A stretch of DNA of 64,000 bases from an uncultured Treponema sp. Lineage in GTDB: Bacteria; Spirochaetota; Spirochaetia; Treponematales; Treponemataceae. Below the pieces are notes generated by a model that was given only the letters and a program-made list of their open reading frames with translations, made no database searches and was not told the DNA's origin. A program made the position numbers and the translations under genes. Location of the stretch: positions 1 through 64,000 of the forward strand of contig CAMCRZ010000010.1 in NCBI GenBank assembly GCA_945877425.1, in the 5' to 3' direction. Position 1 is the first letter of the stretch, and every line of letters begins with the position of its first letter. Shown piece after piece: positions 33,204 through 42,244 of this stretch.

Positions 33204-33686
33204 TCATGTGCGTTCGCGAATTGCGACGTTTACTTCTATTTTGCCATATTCAGTAATAAGAGGAACAATAAGTGCTTCTACACTCTGATTTGCTCCGCTT
33301 AAAGCTGCAATTTCCATCTTTTCCCCTGCAAAAAGGGCTGGAGGTGTCAAGTCAAATTTAAAACCCAACTCGTGAAGCTTAGTAACAGCCTGTGCTGTAA
33401 TAAGATTTGCAAGTTCGCTTATAGTTGCCTTTGCAAGATCATCAAATTCAACAAGTTTTTCGCCATTCATAGCAGAAGCAATATTGAGAGCGGTTTCAAA
33501 AGTCATGTCAAAAAGCACACGTCCTTCTACATCACCGGCAAGCCCAACTAATGCAGCTACACCCATAACAGGCATAGCCGTTGATTTTAAATATAAATCA
33601 CCTCTTTTTACTTCAACACCACCAAGAACTTCCTTTAGGACTCTATAAGAAGTTTCTACAAATGGGTTTATGTACTCTACTCTCAT
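33204..33686 (-). CDS. cheX: CheX phosphatase
   Basis: 160 residues matching CheX of spirochaetes: MRVEYINPFVETSYRVLKEV, the two-residue active motif in TISELANLITAQA (E and N on one helix), and a closing GKIEVNVAIRER. CheX dephosphorylates CheY-P and replaces CheZ in these bacteria. It is the standard third gene of the operon, just before cheY. Confidence 0.92.
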   Translation of the reverse strand: MRVEYINPFVETSYRVLKEVLGGVEVKRGDLYLKSTAMPVMGVAALVGLAGDVEGRVLFDMTFETALNIASAMNGEKLVEFDDLAKATISELANLITAQAVTKLHELGFKFDLTPPALFAGEKMEIAALSGANQSVEALIVPLITEYGKIEVNVAIRERT

Positions 33687-33708
33687 TTATTCCCCCTGAG
33701 CAACACAG

Positions 33709-35121
33709 TTATTTAGAATATACAGAAATATTACAGTCTGCTTTTTTATTCCAACCTGGAATAGAAATATTTTCATTGTCACCAACGATTATAACACCAT
33801 TTCCCTTCATTTTTTCACTAAATTCACCTAATACTGAATTTTGCGAAGTTTCAGGCAAGAAAGATAATAAATCCCTTGCAAAAATAATATCAATAGGCGG
33901 AAGATTATTTGTATTAACACAATCATGATACTCAAACATAATCATGTCTTTAATTTCTTTAGTAAAAGTGTAATCTCCGCTGACAGTTCTAGTTGTAAAA
34001 GGCTGATACCAGTCATTACTTGCCTGTTCAGTAAGCGTCATAAGCGGCGCATTTGAAACGCTGAGCAAATCAACATCATGACCGTATATTCTGATTTTTG
34101 CATCAGGATACTTTTTCTTTAAAATACAAGCAAGGGAATAACTTTCGTAGCCCTTTCCGCATCCCGGATTCCACACAACAATAGTTTTTGCAGAATTTTC
34201 AGGAAGAACTTTTTCTACCTGATTTGCATACTCTTCTGTCCACCATGTTTCATTGCACTTTGAATAAAAAGGCTTAAGGAAAAGTTCAGCATCTTCCGGA
34301 GACTGAAGCTGTGTCTTGTCATTTCCACGTTCACTGCTCCACTGTTCATAACGCTTTAATGCCCACTCTTCCGTAATTTTATTTAACGTAAATTTTTTCA
34401 AGTTAGCCAGAGAATCAGCTATAAACTTAAAATCGTCCAAAGTATTTTGTTTTTCAGGTGCAGCTTCCTGTGGAATTTCAGCATGAACTTCTTCTTTAGC
34501 AGCAGGCACATTTGATGCAGCCACAGACTGACGCATTTTCATCTGATTAACTGCATTTTCTGCATAAAGCCTTTCTTCTTCCGGAGTTCTTACGCCAAAA
34601 ATCTTGTCTACGTCAAGAAGAATGTACAGATGCTTTTCTGCTTCAACAACACCGTAAATGTACTTGATGTTTATATCACCAAACAAAGGGTGAGGCGGCT
34701 GAATGGAACTCTTTTGAATACCTATAACTTTATCGATTGCATCAACTACAACACCAAAAGTCTGTTCTTCAAGAGTAACGATAAGCATATTTTCCAAAGT
34801 ATTGTCATCACGCTCTGGAACTTCAATGTTAAAGAAAATCCTTAAATCTATAATAGGAATAATTTCACCGCGAAGGTTGTAAACGCCAAGAAGAAAAGGC
34901 ATTGTATTAGGCACATAAGTAAACCTTCCTGCCTTTGCAATTTCCTTTACTTTCATAATGTCAACGGCATAATCTTTTCCGCTGAGAGAAAAAGTAACCA
35001 TTTTATAATCTATGGCAGCTACCTTCTTCTTTTCTTCATCTAACTGGCTGGAAGAAATATTTGAGTCTGCGGTTTCAGTTGTACTAGCAAGTATACTAAG
35101 TTTGTCTTGAATTGTTGCCAT
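33709..35121 (-). CDS. cheW: CheW fused to a CheR-like methyltransferase domain
   Basis: 470 residues with two parts. A CheW coupling domain occupies about residues 35-180 (KMVTFSLSGKDYAVDIMKVK, then LGVYNLRGEIIPIIDLRIFF). After a Pro/Glu-rich linker comes a CheR-like Rossmann domain (about 235-465: IVVWNPGCGKGYESYSLACI and IDIIFARDLLSFL). In CheR the glycine-rich loop reads AGCSTGEEPYS; here it is altered, so methyl transfer is uncertain. CheW-CheR-like fusions are known from the treponemal chemotaxis operon and help build the curved receptor array. Linked to cheA upstream by 10 nt. Confidence 0.88.
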   Translation of the reverse strand: MATIQDKLSILASTTETADSNISSSQLDEEKKKVAAIDYKMVTFSLSGKDYAVDIMKVKEIAKAGRFTYVPNTMPFLLGVYNLRGEIIPIIDLRIFFNIEVPERDDNTLENMLIVTLEEQTFGVVVDAIDKVIGIQKSSIQPPHPLFGDINIKYIYGVVEAEKHLYILLDVDKIFGVRTPEEERLYAENAVNQMKMRQSVAASNVPAAKEEVHAEIPQEAAPEKQNTLDDFKFIADSLANLKKFTLNKITEEWALKRYEQWSSERGNDKTQLQSPEDAELFLKPFYSKCNETWWTEEYANQVEKVLPENSAKTIVVWNPGCGKGYESYSLACILKKKYPDAKIRIYGHDVDLLSVSNAPLMTLTEQASNDWYQPFTTRTVSGDYTFTKEIKDMIMFEYHDCVNTNNLPPIDIIFARDLLSFLPETSQNSVLGEFSEKMKGNGVIIVGDNENISIPGWNKKADCNISVYSK

Positions 35122-35131
35122 TTACATTTCC

Positions 35132-37549
35132 TTATATAGAGCTCTTCAACGCTTCTTCTTCCCTGATTTGTTGGGCATTAAGTTCCTGCTTAACTCCCAA
35201 ATCCAAAAGCTGGCTTACATCAATAATAAGGGAAACAGAACCGTCTCCTAAAATTGAAGCACCTGCAATTCCCGGCGAAGTAGTAAACTGATCACGGAGA
35301 GGCTTAATTACAACATCTTCTTCTCCAACAAGAGCGTCTACCATAACACCAATTTTCTTTTCCTGAGAACCTACAATAACAATAAAGCAGTATTCTCCAT
35401 TGTCAGAATTCTTGATATTGAACAATCTGTTTAATCTTAGTATTGAAATAACTTCATTACGGACATTTAAAACTTCATAATTGTCAATTGTATTTATTGA
35501 ATCAAGTTTTACCCGCTGGCTTTCAATAACGTTTGCAATAGGAATAGAGTAAACTTCTTTTCCAACTCTTATCAAAAGTCCCTGAATGATTGCAAGAGTT
35601 AAAGGCAGCCTTATAGAAAACTTAGAACCTTTGCTTTTTTCGCTGGAAACACTGATTGTGCCCTTAAGCTTTTCAACCATAGTTTTTACAACATCAAGAC
35701 CTACGCCACGTCCTGAAACATTGCTGATTTTATCACTTGTAGAAAAGCCCGGCTGAAAAATAAGATTGTAGGCATCTTGATTAGAAAGCACTTTGTTAGG
35801 ACTGATAAGACCTTTCTTTATTGCCTTTTCCTTAACTTTTTCAACGTTTATGCCTTCACCGTCATCAATAATGTCAATGACAATCATGTTGCCTTCATTT
35901 GCAGCACGGAGAGTTAAAGTACCGGTTTCATCTTTGCCAAGAGAAGCCCTTACGTTAGGCGGTTCTATACCATGATCAACTGAATTGCGGACACAGTGCA
36001 TTATAGGATCAAGAAGATCATCAACTACTGTCTTGTCAAGTTCAGTTTCTTCACCTTCAATAATAAGGTTAACTTTTCTGCCTAAATCACGGCTTAAATC
36101 ACGAACGACTCTAGGAAAGCGGTTAAATATAGTTCCAATAGGAACCATTCGTATTTTCATAACGCCTTCCTGAAGCTCACTTGAAATGCGTCCTAAATTC
36201 TGTGTAGTAGAACGATATTTTGTAGAAGATGCTTTAAATTCTGCTTCAAAAGTATCAAACCATGAAGACATATCGCCATAAGTATCTGTAAACTTCTGCC
36301 TGATTTCTTTTGCAGGAGTTCCGTTTTTTGCTTCTTCTATGATTTTAGGAATTGCTTCCATAAGGCTGTGCTGCTTTTCTTTAAATTGGGAATTCAACGC
36401 CTGCATCTTAACCTGGAGATCAGCCATCTGGAGCCCGTTCTGGTTAAAGGCAGCTTTTGTAATTACAGTTTCGCTGACAAGATTCATAAGGTTGTCTACA
36501 CGCTTTGAATCTACACGAAGCATTGAACCTGACTGTGCTGTATTGTGGGCAACCGGCATAGATTTTTTTGCCTGCTGAACATTTGCCGTAGTGGCAGGAA
36601 CAGAACTTTCCTGGCTGGAAGTTTCAGGCTGCTCTGTCTGTTCAGCCTGCTGAGTTTGCGGTACCGATACTTCCTGAACTTCTTCTTTTTCAACTGTCTG
36701 AACAGTTTCTGCTGTAGAAGACTGGCTTTCCTTTACTTCCTGTGCATCAATAGCAAGGGTAACATCGTCTAAAAAACCTGCATCTTCAATTTCTGAACCG
36801 GAAGAAGCAGAAGCTACATAATATACAACCTGCGGATGAAATTCGTCTTCATAAAGCGCTTCAAAATCAGGAGTTGTCTTTAATACAGTTCCACAATTTT
36901 TAAGGGCAGTAAATACTTGAATTCCACCAACGCTGTTCATTGGATTTGTTTCATCGAAAGTTACGTTAACGCACCACAACTTCTGGCCGGCAGGACAAGC
37001 TTCCCTAAGTTCATTAAGTTCATCTTCTGTAATAGGAGGAACAGGCGGCATTGAACCAGATTCTGAAGGAGAAGGAGATTCTTCTTTTGGAGCAGGCTTT
37101 GGAGTAACCATTCCAGAAGGCACAGGAGCTGCAGCTTTCTTTTTTGAAGTTTTTGCCGGAATAAACGACATTATTTTTTGAACAAGGCCGTCTACACTTT
37201 CCTGGTAAACAGAACCGCTGCTTCTTGCTTCCAACATTGCTTTAATTACATCGATTGAATTAAGCAGGACGTCAACAATAGGCTCGCTTACGTTAACTGA
37301 ACCGCCGCGAATAACGTCAAGAAGGTCTTCAACATCATGGCAAAAAGATGCAAGTTCCGTCATTTCAACAGTTGCAGAACCACCTTTTAATGTATGTGCG
37401 GCACGAAATATTTCATCTATTGCGTCATGGTTTGACGGATCATTTTCAATAACGAGAATGTTGCTCTCAAGCGTTTCAACTTGCTGTTCAGCTTCGGCAA
37501 AAAAGTCCTTGAGAAGTTCTTCATTGTTTACGTCAAGGTAATCACTCAT
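35132..37549 (-). CDS. cheA: chemotaxis histidine kinase CheA
   Basis: 805 residues. P1/Hpt domain with the phosphorylated His in FRAAHTLKGGSATVEM (H52). A long low-complexity Glu/Gln/Pro/Ser stretch (about 280-340) follows, then the dimerisation helices, HATPase domain (MHCVRNSVDHGIEPP N-box; DDGEGIN and GRGVGLDVV) and the C-terminal CheW-like regulatory domain (LPLTLAIIQGLLIRVGKEVY). It autophosphorylates in response to chemoreceptors and passes phosphate to CheY. First gene of the operon. A -10 box sits 7 nt before the ATG and no ribosome site is visible. Confidence 0.95.
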   Translation of the reverse strand: MSDYLDVNNEELLKDFFAEAEQQVETLESNILVIENDPSNHDAIDEIFRAAHTLKGGSATVEMTELASFCHDVEDLLDVIRGGSVNVSEPIVDVLLNSIDVIKAMLEARSSGSVYQESVDGLVQKIMSFIPAKTSKKKAAAPVPSGMVTPKPAPKEESPSPSESGSMPPVPPITEDELNELREACPAGQKLWCVNVTFDETNPMNSVGGIQVFTALKNCGTVLKTTPDFEALYEDEFHPQVVYYVASASSGSEIEDAGFLDDVTLAIDAQEVKESQSSTAETVQTVEKEEVQEVSVPQTQQAEQTEQPETSSQESSVPATTANVQQAKKSMPVAHNTAQSGSMLRVDSKRVDNLMNLVSETVITKAAFNQNGLQMADLQVKMQALNSQFKEKQHSLMEAIPKIIEEAKNGTPAKEIRQKFTDTYGDMSSWFDTFEAEFKASSTKYRSTTQNLGRISSELQEGVMKIRMVPIGTIFNRFPRVVRDLSRDLGRKVNLIIEGEETELDKTVVDDLLDPIMHCVRNSVDHGIEPPNVRASLGKDETGTLTLRAANEGNMIVIDIIDDGEGINVEKVKEKAIKKGLISPNKVLSNQDAYNLIFQPGFSTSDKISNVSGRGVGLDVVKTMVEKLKGTISVSSEKSKGSKFSIRLPLTLAIIQGLLIRVGKEVYSIPIANVIESQRVKLDSINTIDNYEVLNVRNEVISILRLNRLFNIKNSDNGEYCFIVIVGSQEKKIGVMVDALVGEEDVVIKPLRDQFTTSPGIAGASILGDGSVSLIIDVSQLLDLGVKQELNAQQIREEEALKSSI

Positions 37550-37556
37550 ATACTAT

Positions 37557-37584
37557 ATTTTAATCGGATATTTTTAGAAGTCAA
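37557..37584 (-). promoter_or_regulatory. promoter of the che operon, probably leaderless
   Basis: TTGACT and TAAAAT with 16-nt spacing on the minus strand. The -10 box ends 7 nt before ATG 37549. No Shine-Dalgarno. Confidence 0.6.
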
Positions 37585-37616
37585 GTTAAAAGAGAGTTTT
37601 TTTCCTTATTTAACGT

Positions 37617-37646
37617 TTGTCTACTATAGAAAATCTTTTGTATTAT
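37617..37646 (+). promoter_or_regulatory. promoter for the outer-membrane protein gene
   Basis: TTGTCT and TATTAT with 18-nt spacing, giving a leader of about 65 nt that ends in a CAGGAG ribosome site before ATG 37719. Confidence 0.5.
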
Positions 37647-37718
37647 GTAAAGTAAGTTATTTTTTTTTCCGATGTATAAAGAGAAAATACAGCAATCTTT
37701 CTTTTTTCAGGAGCGGAA

Positions 37719-38984
37719 ATGAAAAAGTTTATATGCGCTTTGTGTGCTTTGTTTCTGACAAGTACACTTTTTGCTTTAGATATGCCATTTTTTAGCGGTT
37801 ATGCCGGATTTTTGGGAAACTTTACAAATGAAGCTGACTCAAAAGATTTTAATCCGGAGCTAGAAGTAGAGTCATTTTTTTCAGCACAGCTTGACTTTAA
37901 CGGAAAATTTATTGCAAGAGGCGAATTCTACATTGATTCAGAAAATCTTCTTGATGACAATATTTTTAAAGATATAACTGACCCTAACGCTTCGTTTAAA
38001 ATAGAAGAACTTTCTGCAACATTAAAGACAAGCACTTTAAGAAGTTCCCACTATTTCAGTTTATTTTTAGGAAACTATGAACCTATTGGCTCAGACATTT
38101 TTTTAAGAAGGCAGTTTGGAATTCACCCAATGACTTCTCCCATTACGGAAAGCTGGCACGGTTTAAGCGGTGCTTCTGTCTACCCTTTTTACGGAGCAGG
38201 ATTTTCTTATGTATATCACCCTGAAACACCATGGGCTTTTGCACTTTACCTTTATAAAAATCAGCAGACAGCAGAAGACGGCAGCAATATCAACGTTATA
38301 AATACAGACTTGCGCCTTTCAACTGTAAGGACAAATTTTATTGTTGATTTTGCAGGCGGACTTGCTTTTCCTTTAGACAATTCTGATGATTCAGGTACGC
38401 AGGTTGTGCTTATTGTAAGGGAAGTTCAGCTTCATGCAGGATTTAATATGCTTTTGGGAAACAGAACTAAAGCATCTGCTTTTTTCCAGGGCGGATTTAA
38501 CAAATTTGTCTTAAGTTCTTCAAACGGTTCTTCCAATTCAATTTCATTTTCTGACTTGTATTTTCTTTTTGAACCAAGATTTAACTTCAGGAACTTTATG
38601 CTTAACATTACTGCATTTAACCTTCCCAGAAACAGCGCAGACGACATGCTTTATTTAAGCAGAATGGCTACTAGAGAAGAAACTATTAAAAATCTTTTAG
38701 GGCTTAACCTTTCAGTTATTACAGACCATCTTTATCTTGGAAATACAAACTATACTTTTGGAATACATACTACTTTTTCTTTTACAAACTCTGACCTGGA
38801 AGCTTTGAAATCAGACTTTAAGGTTATAAAAGACTGGGATTATGACTTGTACATTACGCCTTTTATTTCCATGCCGATTTTAGGAGGAACGCTGAACGGT
38901 GCAGTTTCCGTAAGCACTCTGGATTTAACTGAAAACTGGCTTTCTTCAATCTACGCAACTATTGGCTTCAGGACGCAATTTTAG
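37719..38984 (+). CDS. putative outer-membrane beta-barrel protein
   Basis: 421 residues with a clear signal peptide (KKFICALCALFLTSTLFA). The rest is a series of alternating hydrophobic/polar strands rich in Tyr, Phe, Ser and Asn, and the chain ends in Phe (IGFRTQF), the usual last residue of a BAM-inserted barrel. No lipobox. It resembles uncharacterised treponemal exported proteins; pore or adhesin functions cannot be told apart from sequence. Single-gene transcript divergent from the che operon, with a terminator directly behind. Confidence 0.7.
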   Translation: MKKFICALCALFLTSTLFALDMPFFSGYAGFLGNFTNEADSKDFNPELEVESFFSAQLDFNGKFIARGEFYIDSENLLDDNIFKDITDPNASFKIEELSATLKTSTLRSSHYFSLFLGNYEPIGSDIFLRRQFGIHPMTSPITESWHGLSGASVYPFYGAGFSYVYHPETPWAFALYLYKNQQTAEDGSNINVINTDLRLSTVRTNFIVDFAGGLAFPLDNSDDSGTQVVLIVREVQLHAGFNMLLGNRTKASAFFQGGFNKFVLSSSNGSSNSISFSDLYFLFEPRFNFRNFMLNITAFNLPRNSADDMLYLSRMATREETIKNLLGLNLSVITDHLYLGNTNYTFGIHTTFSFTNSDLEALKSDFKVIKDWDYDLYITPFISMPILGGTLNGAVSVSTLDLTENWLSSIYATIGFRTQF

Positions 38985-38991
38985 GCAGGAC

Positions 38992-39044
38992 AAAAAAAAC
39001 AAGCCTTCTGAAAAACAAATTGTTCTTCGGAAGGCTTTTTTATT
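38992..39044. terminator. bidirectional intrinsic terminator
   Basis: Arms AAGCCTTC (39001-39008) and GAAGGCTT (39030-39037) with A-run and T-run flanks; serves the barrel gene and, in the other direction, dapL. Confidence 0.8.
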
Positions 39045-39057
39045 TTAAGATAAATTT

Positions 39058-40287
39058 TTACTTTGCAAGAACAAGCTTTGAAAGACGCTGGCAGGCTTCC
39101 TTTACATCATTTCTGTGGCCGAAACTAGAAAAACGCACATAGCTTTCACCAGCAGGACCAAAACCGCTTCCCGGAGTTGTTACAACGTTACATTCATCAA
39201 GGATTTTGTCAAAAATGTCCCAGCTTTTCCAGCCTGGAAATTTTACCCACAAGTAAGGTGAATCACCTGTGTAATAAACTTTTACACCTGCATCCTGGAA
39301 ATTCTTTCCTGTAAGAGTTTCATGCATAAGCTTTGCATTTTCAAGGTAATAGTCAACTAATGCTTTTGTTTCTTTCTGACCTTCTTCATCAAGGGCTGCC
39401 ATTCCGCCAGCCTGTGCAATGTTAGATGCTCCGTTAAAAAGCGTAGTCATGACACGGTTCCAGTCATTTTTTACGGAAGAGCCGTCTGCAAACTTTAAAT
39501 CTGAAGGCACAACAGACCAGCCTAAACGAACGCCTGTAAATCCGGCAAGTTTGGAAAAAGAATTTATTTCAATGGCACATTTTCTTGCTTCTGGAATTTC
39601 AAATATTGTGCGCGGAAGTTTTTCGTCACGGATAAAAGCGTAATATGCAGCATCAAAAATAATGATGCAGCCGTTTTTGTTTGCAAAATCAACTAATTTT
39701 TTAAGCTGTTCTCTTGTGGCAGTTGCTCCTGTAGGATTGTTTGGTGAACAGAAGTAAATAAGTGAATTTGCAGGAATTTTTTCTAAATCAGGGAAAAATC
39801 CGTTTTCATCAGTACAAGGAAGATAAGTTACGCCCTGATAGCCGTTTTCATCTGATTTACCTGCAGCTCCAACTACAACGCTTCCGTCAACGTAAACAGG
39901 ATAAGCCGGATCTTGAACGGCAATTTTAGTTTTTCTTCCAAAAAGTGTCTGAATGCGGGCAATATCACACTTTGCACCATCTGAAATAAACACTTCATCT
40001 GCACTTGCCATATCAGGATAAAGCACCTGAGCAATTTTTGCACGAAGTTCTGCATTTCCCTGCTCGTCACCGTAGCCTGAGTAACCTTCCGGGGTTCCAA
40101 GTTTCTGTGCATAATCAACTAAAGCTTTTGTAATATGGGGCGTTAAAGGTTCAGTTGTATTTCCTATTCCAAGACTGATGATTTTTGCGTCCGGGTGAGA
40201 TGCCTGATATTCTCTTCTTCTTTTTGCGACTTCAGGAAAAAGGTATCCTGCAGCAAGGTTTTCAAAGCCTTCATTTCTTTCTATCAT
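39058..40287 (-). CDS. dapL: LL-diaminopimelate aminotransferase
   Basis: 409 residues from ATG 40287, which has AGAGG at good spacing; an upstream in-frame ATG lacks one. A PLP aminotransferase of fold type I: ISLGIGNTTEPLTPHI, the NPTGA loop (FCSPNNPTGAT) and the cofactor Lys in INSFSKLAGFTGVRLGW. It turns tetrahydrodipicolinate directly into LL-diaminopimelate, a short lysine/peptidoglycan precursor route used by spirochaetes. Stands alone with its own promoter. Confidence 0.93.
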   Translation of the reverse strand: MIERNEGFENLAAGYLFPEVAKRRREYQASHPDAKIISLGIGNTTEPLTPHITKALVDYAQKLGTPEGYSGYGDEQGNAELRAKIAQVLYPDMASADEVFISDGAKCDIARIQTLFGRKTKIAVQDPAYPVYVDGSVVVGAAGKSDENGYQGVTYLPCTDENGFFPDLEKIPANSLIYFCSPNNPTGATATREQLKKLVDFANKNGCIIIFDAAYYAFIRDEKLPRTIFEIPEARKCAIEINSFSKLAGFTGVRLGWSVVPSDLKFADGSSVKNDWNRVMTTLFNGASNIAQAGGMAALDEEGQKETKALVDYYLENAKLMHETLTGKNFQDAGVKVYYTGDSPYLWVKFPGWKSWDIFDKILDECNVVTTPGSGFGPAGESYVRFSSFGHRNDVKEACQRLSKLVLAK

Positions 40288-40319
40288 AATATTCCTCTCG
40301 TAAATATTTTTCACGGTGA

Positions 40320-40348
40320 ATTATAACAAAGGAACGGCTCTATTTCAA
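40320..40348 (-). promoter_or_regulatory. promoter for dapL
   Basis: TTGAAA and TATAAT with 17-nt spacing on the minus strand; the leader contains AGAGG before ATG 40287. Confidence 0.7.
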
Positions 40349-40397
40349 TTACGTGGATTTTTTCACTCTGGCTGAACCTGGCAGAATTTTCTGAAAT

Positions 40398-41069
40398 TTA
40401 ATATTCAAGAGAATAGCCTATTCCACGGGCTGTACGGATTTGTGTCTTTACGTTAAGCTGTTCCATTTTTTTTCTAAGAAACGAAATGTAAACTTCAACA
40501 TTGTTGAATTCAGCGTCAGAATCTCCGCCCCAGATTTTTTCTATAATTCTTTCTTTTTTTATAACTTCACGGGGATTTTCAAAAAGCATCTCCATAATCT
40601 GAAACTCTTTAAGGGAAAGCTTTATTCCTTCGCCTTTTGAATTCTGAATTTCGCACCTGCTTCTGTTAAAGGCAAAGTCGCCGAAAACAACTGTATCTTC
40701 TTTTAAAACGTCTTTTCTTCTTGTTAATGCACGGATTCTTGCCAGAAGTTCTTCTGTGCTGAAAGGTTTTGTAACGTAATCGTCTGCACCGCTGTCAAGA
40801 CCACGAACTTTATCTTCCACTGAACTTTTTGCAGTTAAAATTAAAACAGGAGTCTGATTTTTTTCTTCACGGAGAGTTTTCAGGACAGTAATTCCGTCCA
40901 TCTGCGGAAGCATTATGTCAAGAACAATGACATCGTAAAGTGTGCTTTGAGCGTAAAGCAATCCTTCTGTTCCTGTATAAACTGCATCTACGCCGTAATG
41001 ATTTTTCTGGAAAATTTCAACTAAAGCCTGCGAAAGACGAACTTCATCTTCAACTAACAGTATTCTCAT
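40398..41069 (-). CDS. OmpR/PhoB-family response regulator
   Basis: 223 residues. Receiver domain with the acidic pair in LLVEDEVRLS and Asp51 in VIVLDIMLPQMDG, Lys in DDYVTKPFSTEE. A C-terminal winged helix (about 125-223: LSLKEFQIMEMLFENPREV, then NVEVYISFLRKKM) binds DNA. No sensor kinase gene lies nearby, so the partner is encoded elsewhere. The gene begins 30 nt after the universal stress protein gene and may be the last member of the secG/V-ATPase transcript. Confidence 0.88.
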   Translation of the reverse strand: MRILLVEDEVRLSQALVEIFQKNHYGVDAVYTGTEGLLYAQSTLYDVIVLDIMLPQMDGITVLKTLREEKNQTPVLILTAKSSVEDKVRGLDSGADDYVTKPFSTEELLARIRALTRRKDVLKEDTVVFGDFAFNRSRCEIQNSKGEGIKLSLKEFQIMEMLFENPREVIKKERIIEKIWGGDSDAEFNNVEVYISFLRKKMEQLNVKTQIRTARGIGYSLEY

Positions 41070-41099
41070 ATTTACTATTCTTACAGACAGAAAATTCCT

Positions 41100-41600
41100 T
41101 TAGATAAGTTTAAACAGCTGTTCAATATAAGGCTGACGGACAACCATAACAGAACAGTGAGCGCTTCCTATAATTTCGCTGTCCTGTTTGGAAACAACGT
41201 CTCTGCTTAAAGTTGACTGCAAGGGAGAAGTTCCGTTAGTTCCGCCTAAAAGAATTAAGTCTGCCTTACATTCATCTGCAACAGTAATGATTTCTGACCA
41301 GACGGCACCGTAACGCAATTCTTTTTCGATTTTTACGCCTTTAGATTTTGCAAGCTTTTCAATGTAGTCAAGATTTTTCTTTCCGTCTTCTTCAAGTTTT
41401 CCGCGAACTTCATCGGCTTCATCCTGGAGCATCATTTTTATCATAGTCATCTTTTTCAGGGAATCAAGATCTATAACGTAAACAATCTTGAGTTTGCAAT
41501 TCAACTGTTTTGCCAGCATTATTCCGTAAAGAGACGCACGTAAAGAAGAATTTGAGCCGTTAAAGGCAACTACAAGCTGCCCAAGTAAAGGTTTTATCAC
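41100..41600 (-). CDS. universal stress protein (UspA family)
   Basis: 166 residues. A UspA-type alpha/beta fold: LVVAFNGSNSSLRASLYGIM at the start, YVIDLDSL, then DLILLGGTNGTSPLQSTLSR and HCSVMVVR, where the GGTNG stretch is near the ATP-binding position. A basic helix about 45-60 is less usual. It overlaps the V-ATPase subunit D gene by 4 nt (ATGA), so the two are translationally coupled, suggesting a link to energy or ion stress. Confidence 0.8.
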   Translation of the reverse strand: MIKPLLGQLVVAFNGSNSSLRASLYGIMLAKQLNCKLKIVYVIDLDSLKKMTMIKMMLQDEADEVRGKLEEDGKKNLDYIEKLAKSKGVKIEKELRYGAVWSEIITVADECKADLILLGGTNGTSPLQSTLSRDVVSKQDSEIIGSAHCSVMVVRQPYIEQLFKLI

Positions 41601-42220
41601 TTTTGAACCTGCCTGTTTTTAAGGGCTTTAAGAACGAAAACATTTTCCCTTTCCCGCTCTTCAAGTACACCTTCAATGTATTTTACCGTTTCCTTATCCT
41701 GAGGGATAACCATTTTATCTAAAGCATTAACTCTGCGCTGAGTCTTTTTAACTTCCATTGCAAGACGCCAGACAATTGTTCTTATGGAAGCAAGCTGTGT
41801 AAGCAAAGAAAGAAGTTCAAAAAAATCAGTCATAACAAGGTCGCTGTCTGGAAATGTTCCTAAAAAGGAAGAAAACAACTGTCTTTGTGGAAGAGATACA
41901 TCTAAAGAAGTAAAATTCATTCCGCCTATAATAACGGGCTTTTCTGTAAGTTCAAATTTATATTCAACACCATGAGCAATTCTTTCAACACGGTCGCCGC
42001 CTGCAGTTAAAAGCATACTCTTAAGTGCAGGATAAGCCTTTTCTATGCACTTGTCAATTTGCTGTTCCAAAAGCTTAACTTTTTCAACAAGATGCATAAG
42101 TTCCATAACGAGAATTTCACGTTTCTGCTCAAGAAGGTCGTAGCCTTGAGTACTTACGGCAAGCTGTTCTTTTATAGCCAGGAGATTAGATTTTGTAGGG
42201 GCAATGTTAAGTTTTGCCAT
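41597..42220 (-). CDS. atpD: V/A-type ATPase subunit D
   Basis: 207 residues, start MAKLNIAPTKSNLLAIKEQL. Subunit D is a long coiled-coil hairpin that forms the central stalk in the A3B3 head; conserved LLEQKREILVMELM and the C-terminal ALDKMVIPQDKETVKYIE are seen. Order B-D is standard for spirochaetal V-ATPase operons. The gene begins 24 nt after subunit B. Confidence 0.92.
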   Translation of the reverse strand: MAKLNIAPTKSNLLAIKEQLAVSTQGYDLLEQKREILVMELMHLVEKVKLLEQQIDKCIEKAYPALKSMLLTAGGDRVERIAHGVEYKFELTEKPVIIGGMNFTSLDVSLPQRQLFSSFLGTFPDSDLVMTDFFELLSLLTQLASIRTIVWRLAMEVKKTQRRVNALDKMVIPQDKETVKYIEGVLEERERENVFVLKALKNRQVQK

Positions 42221-42244
42221 ATTTCTTGCTTCCTTATTTAAATG

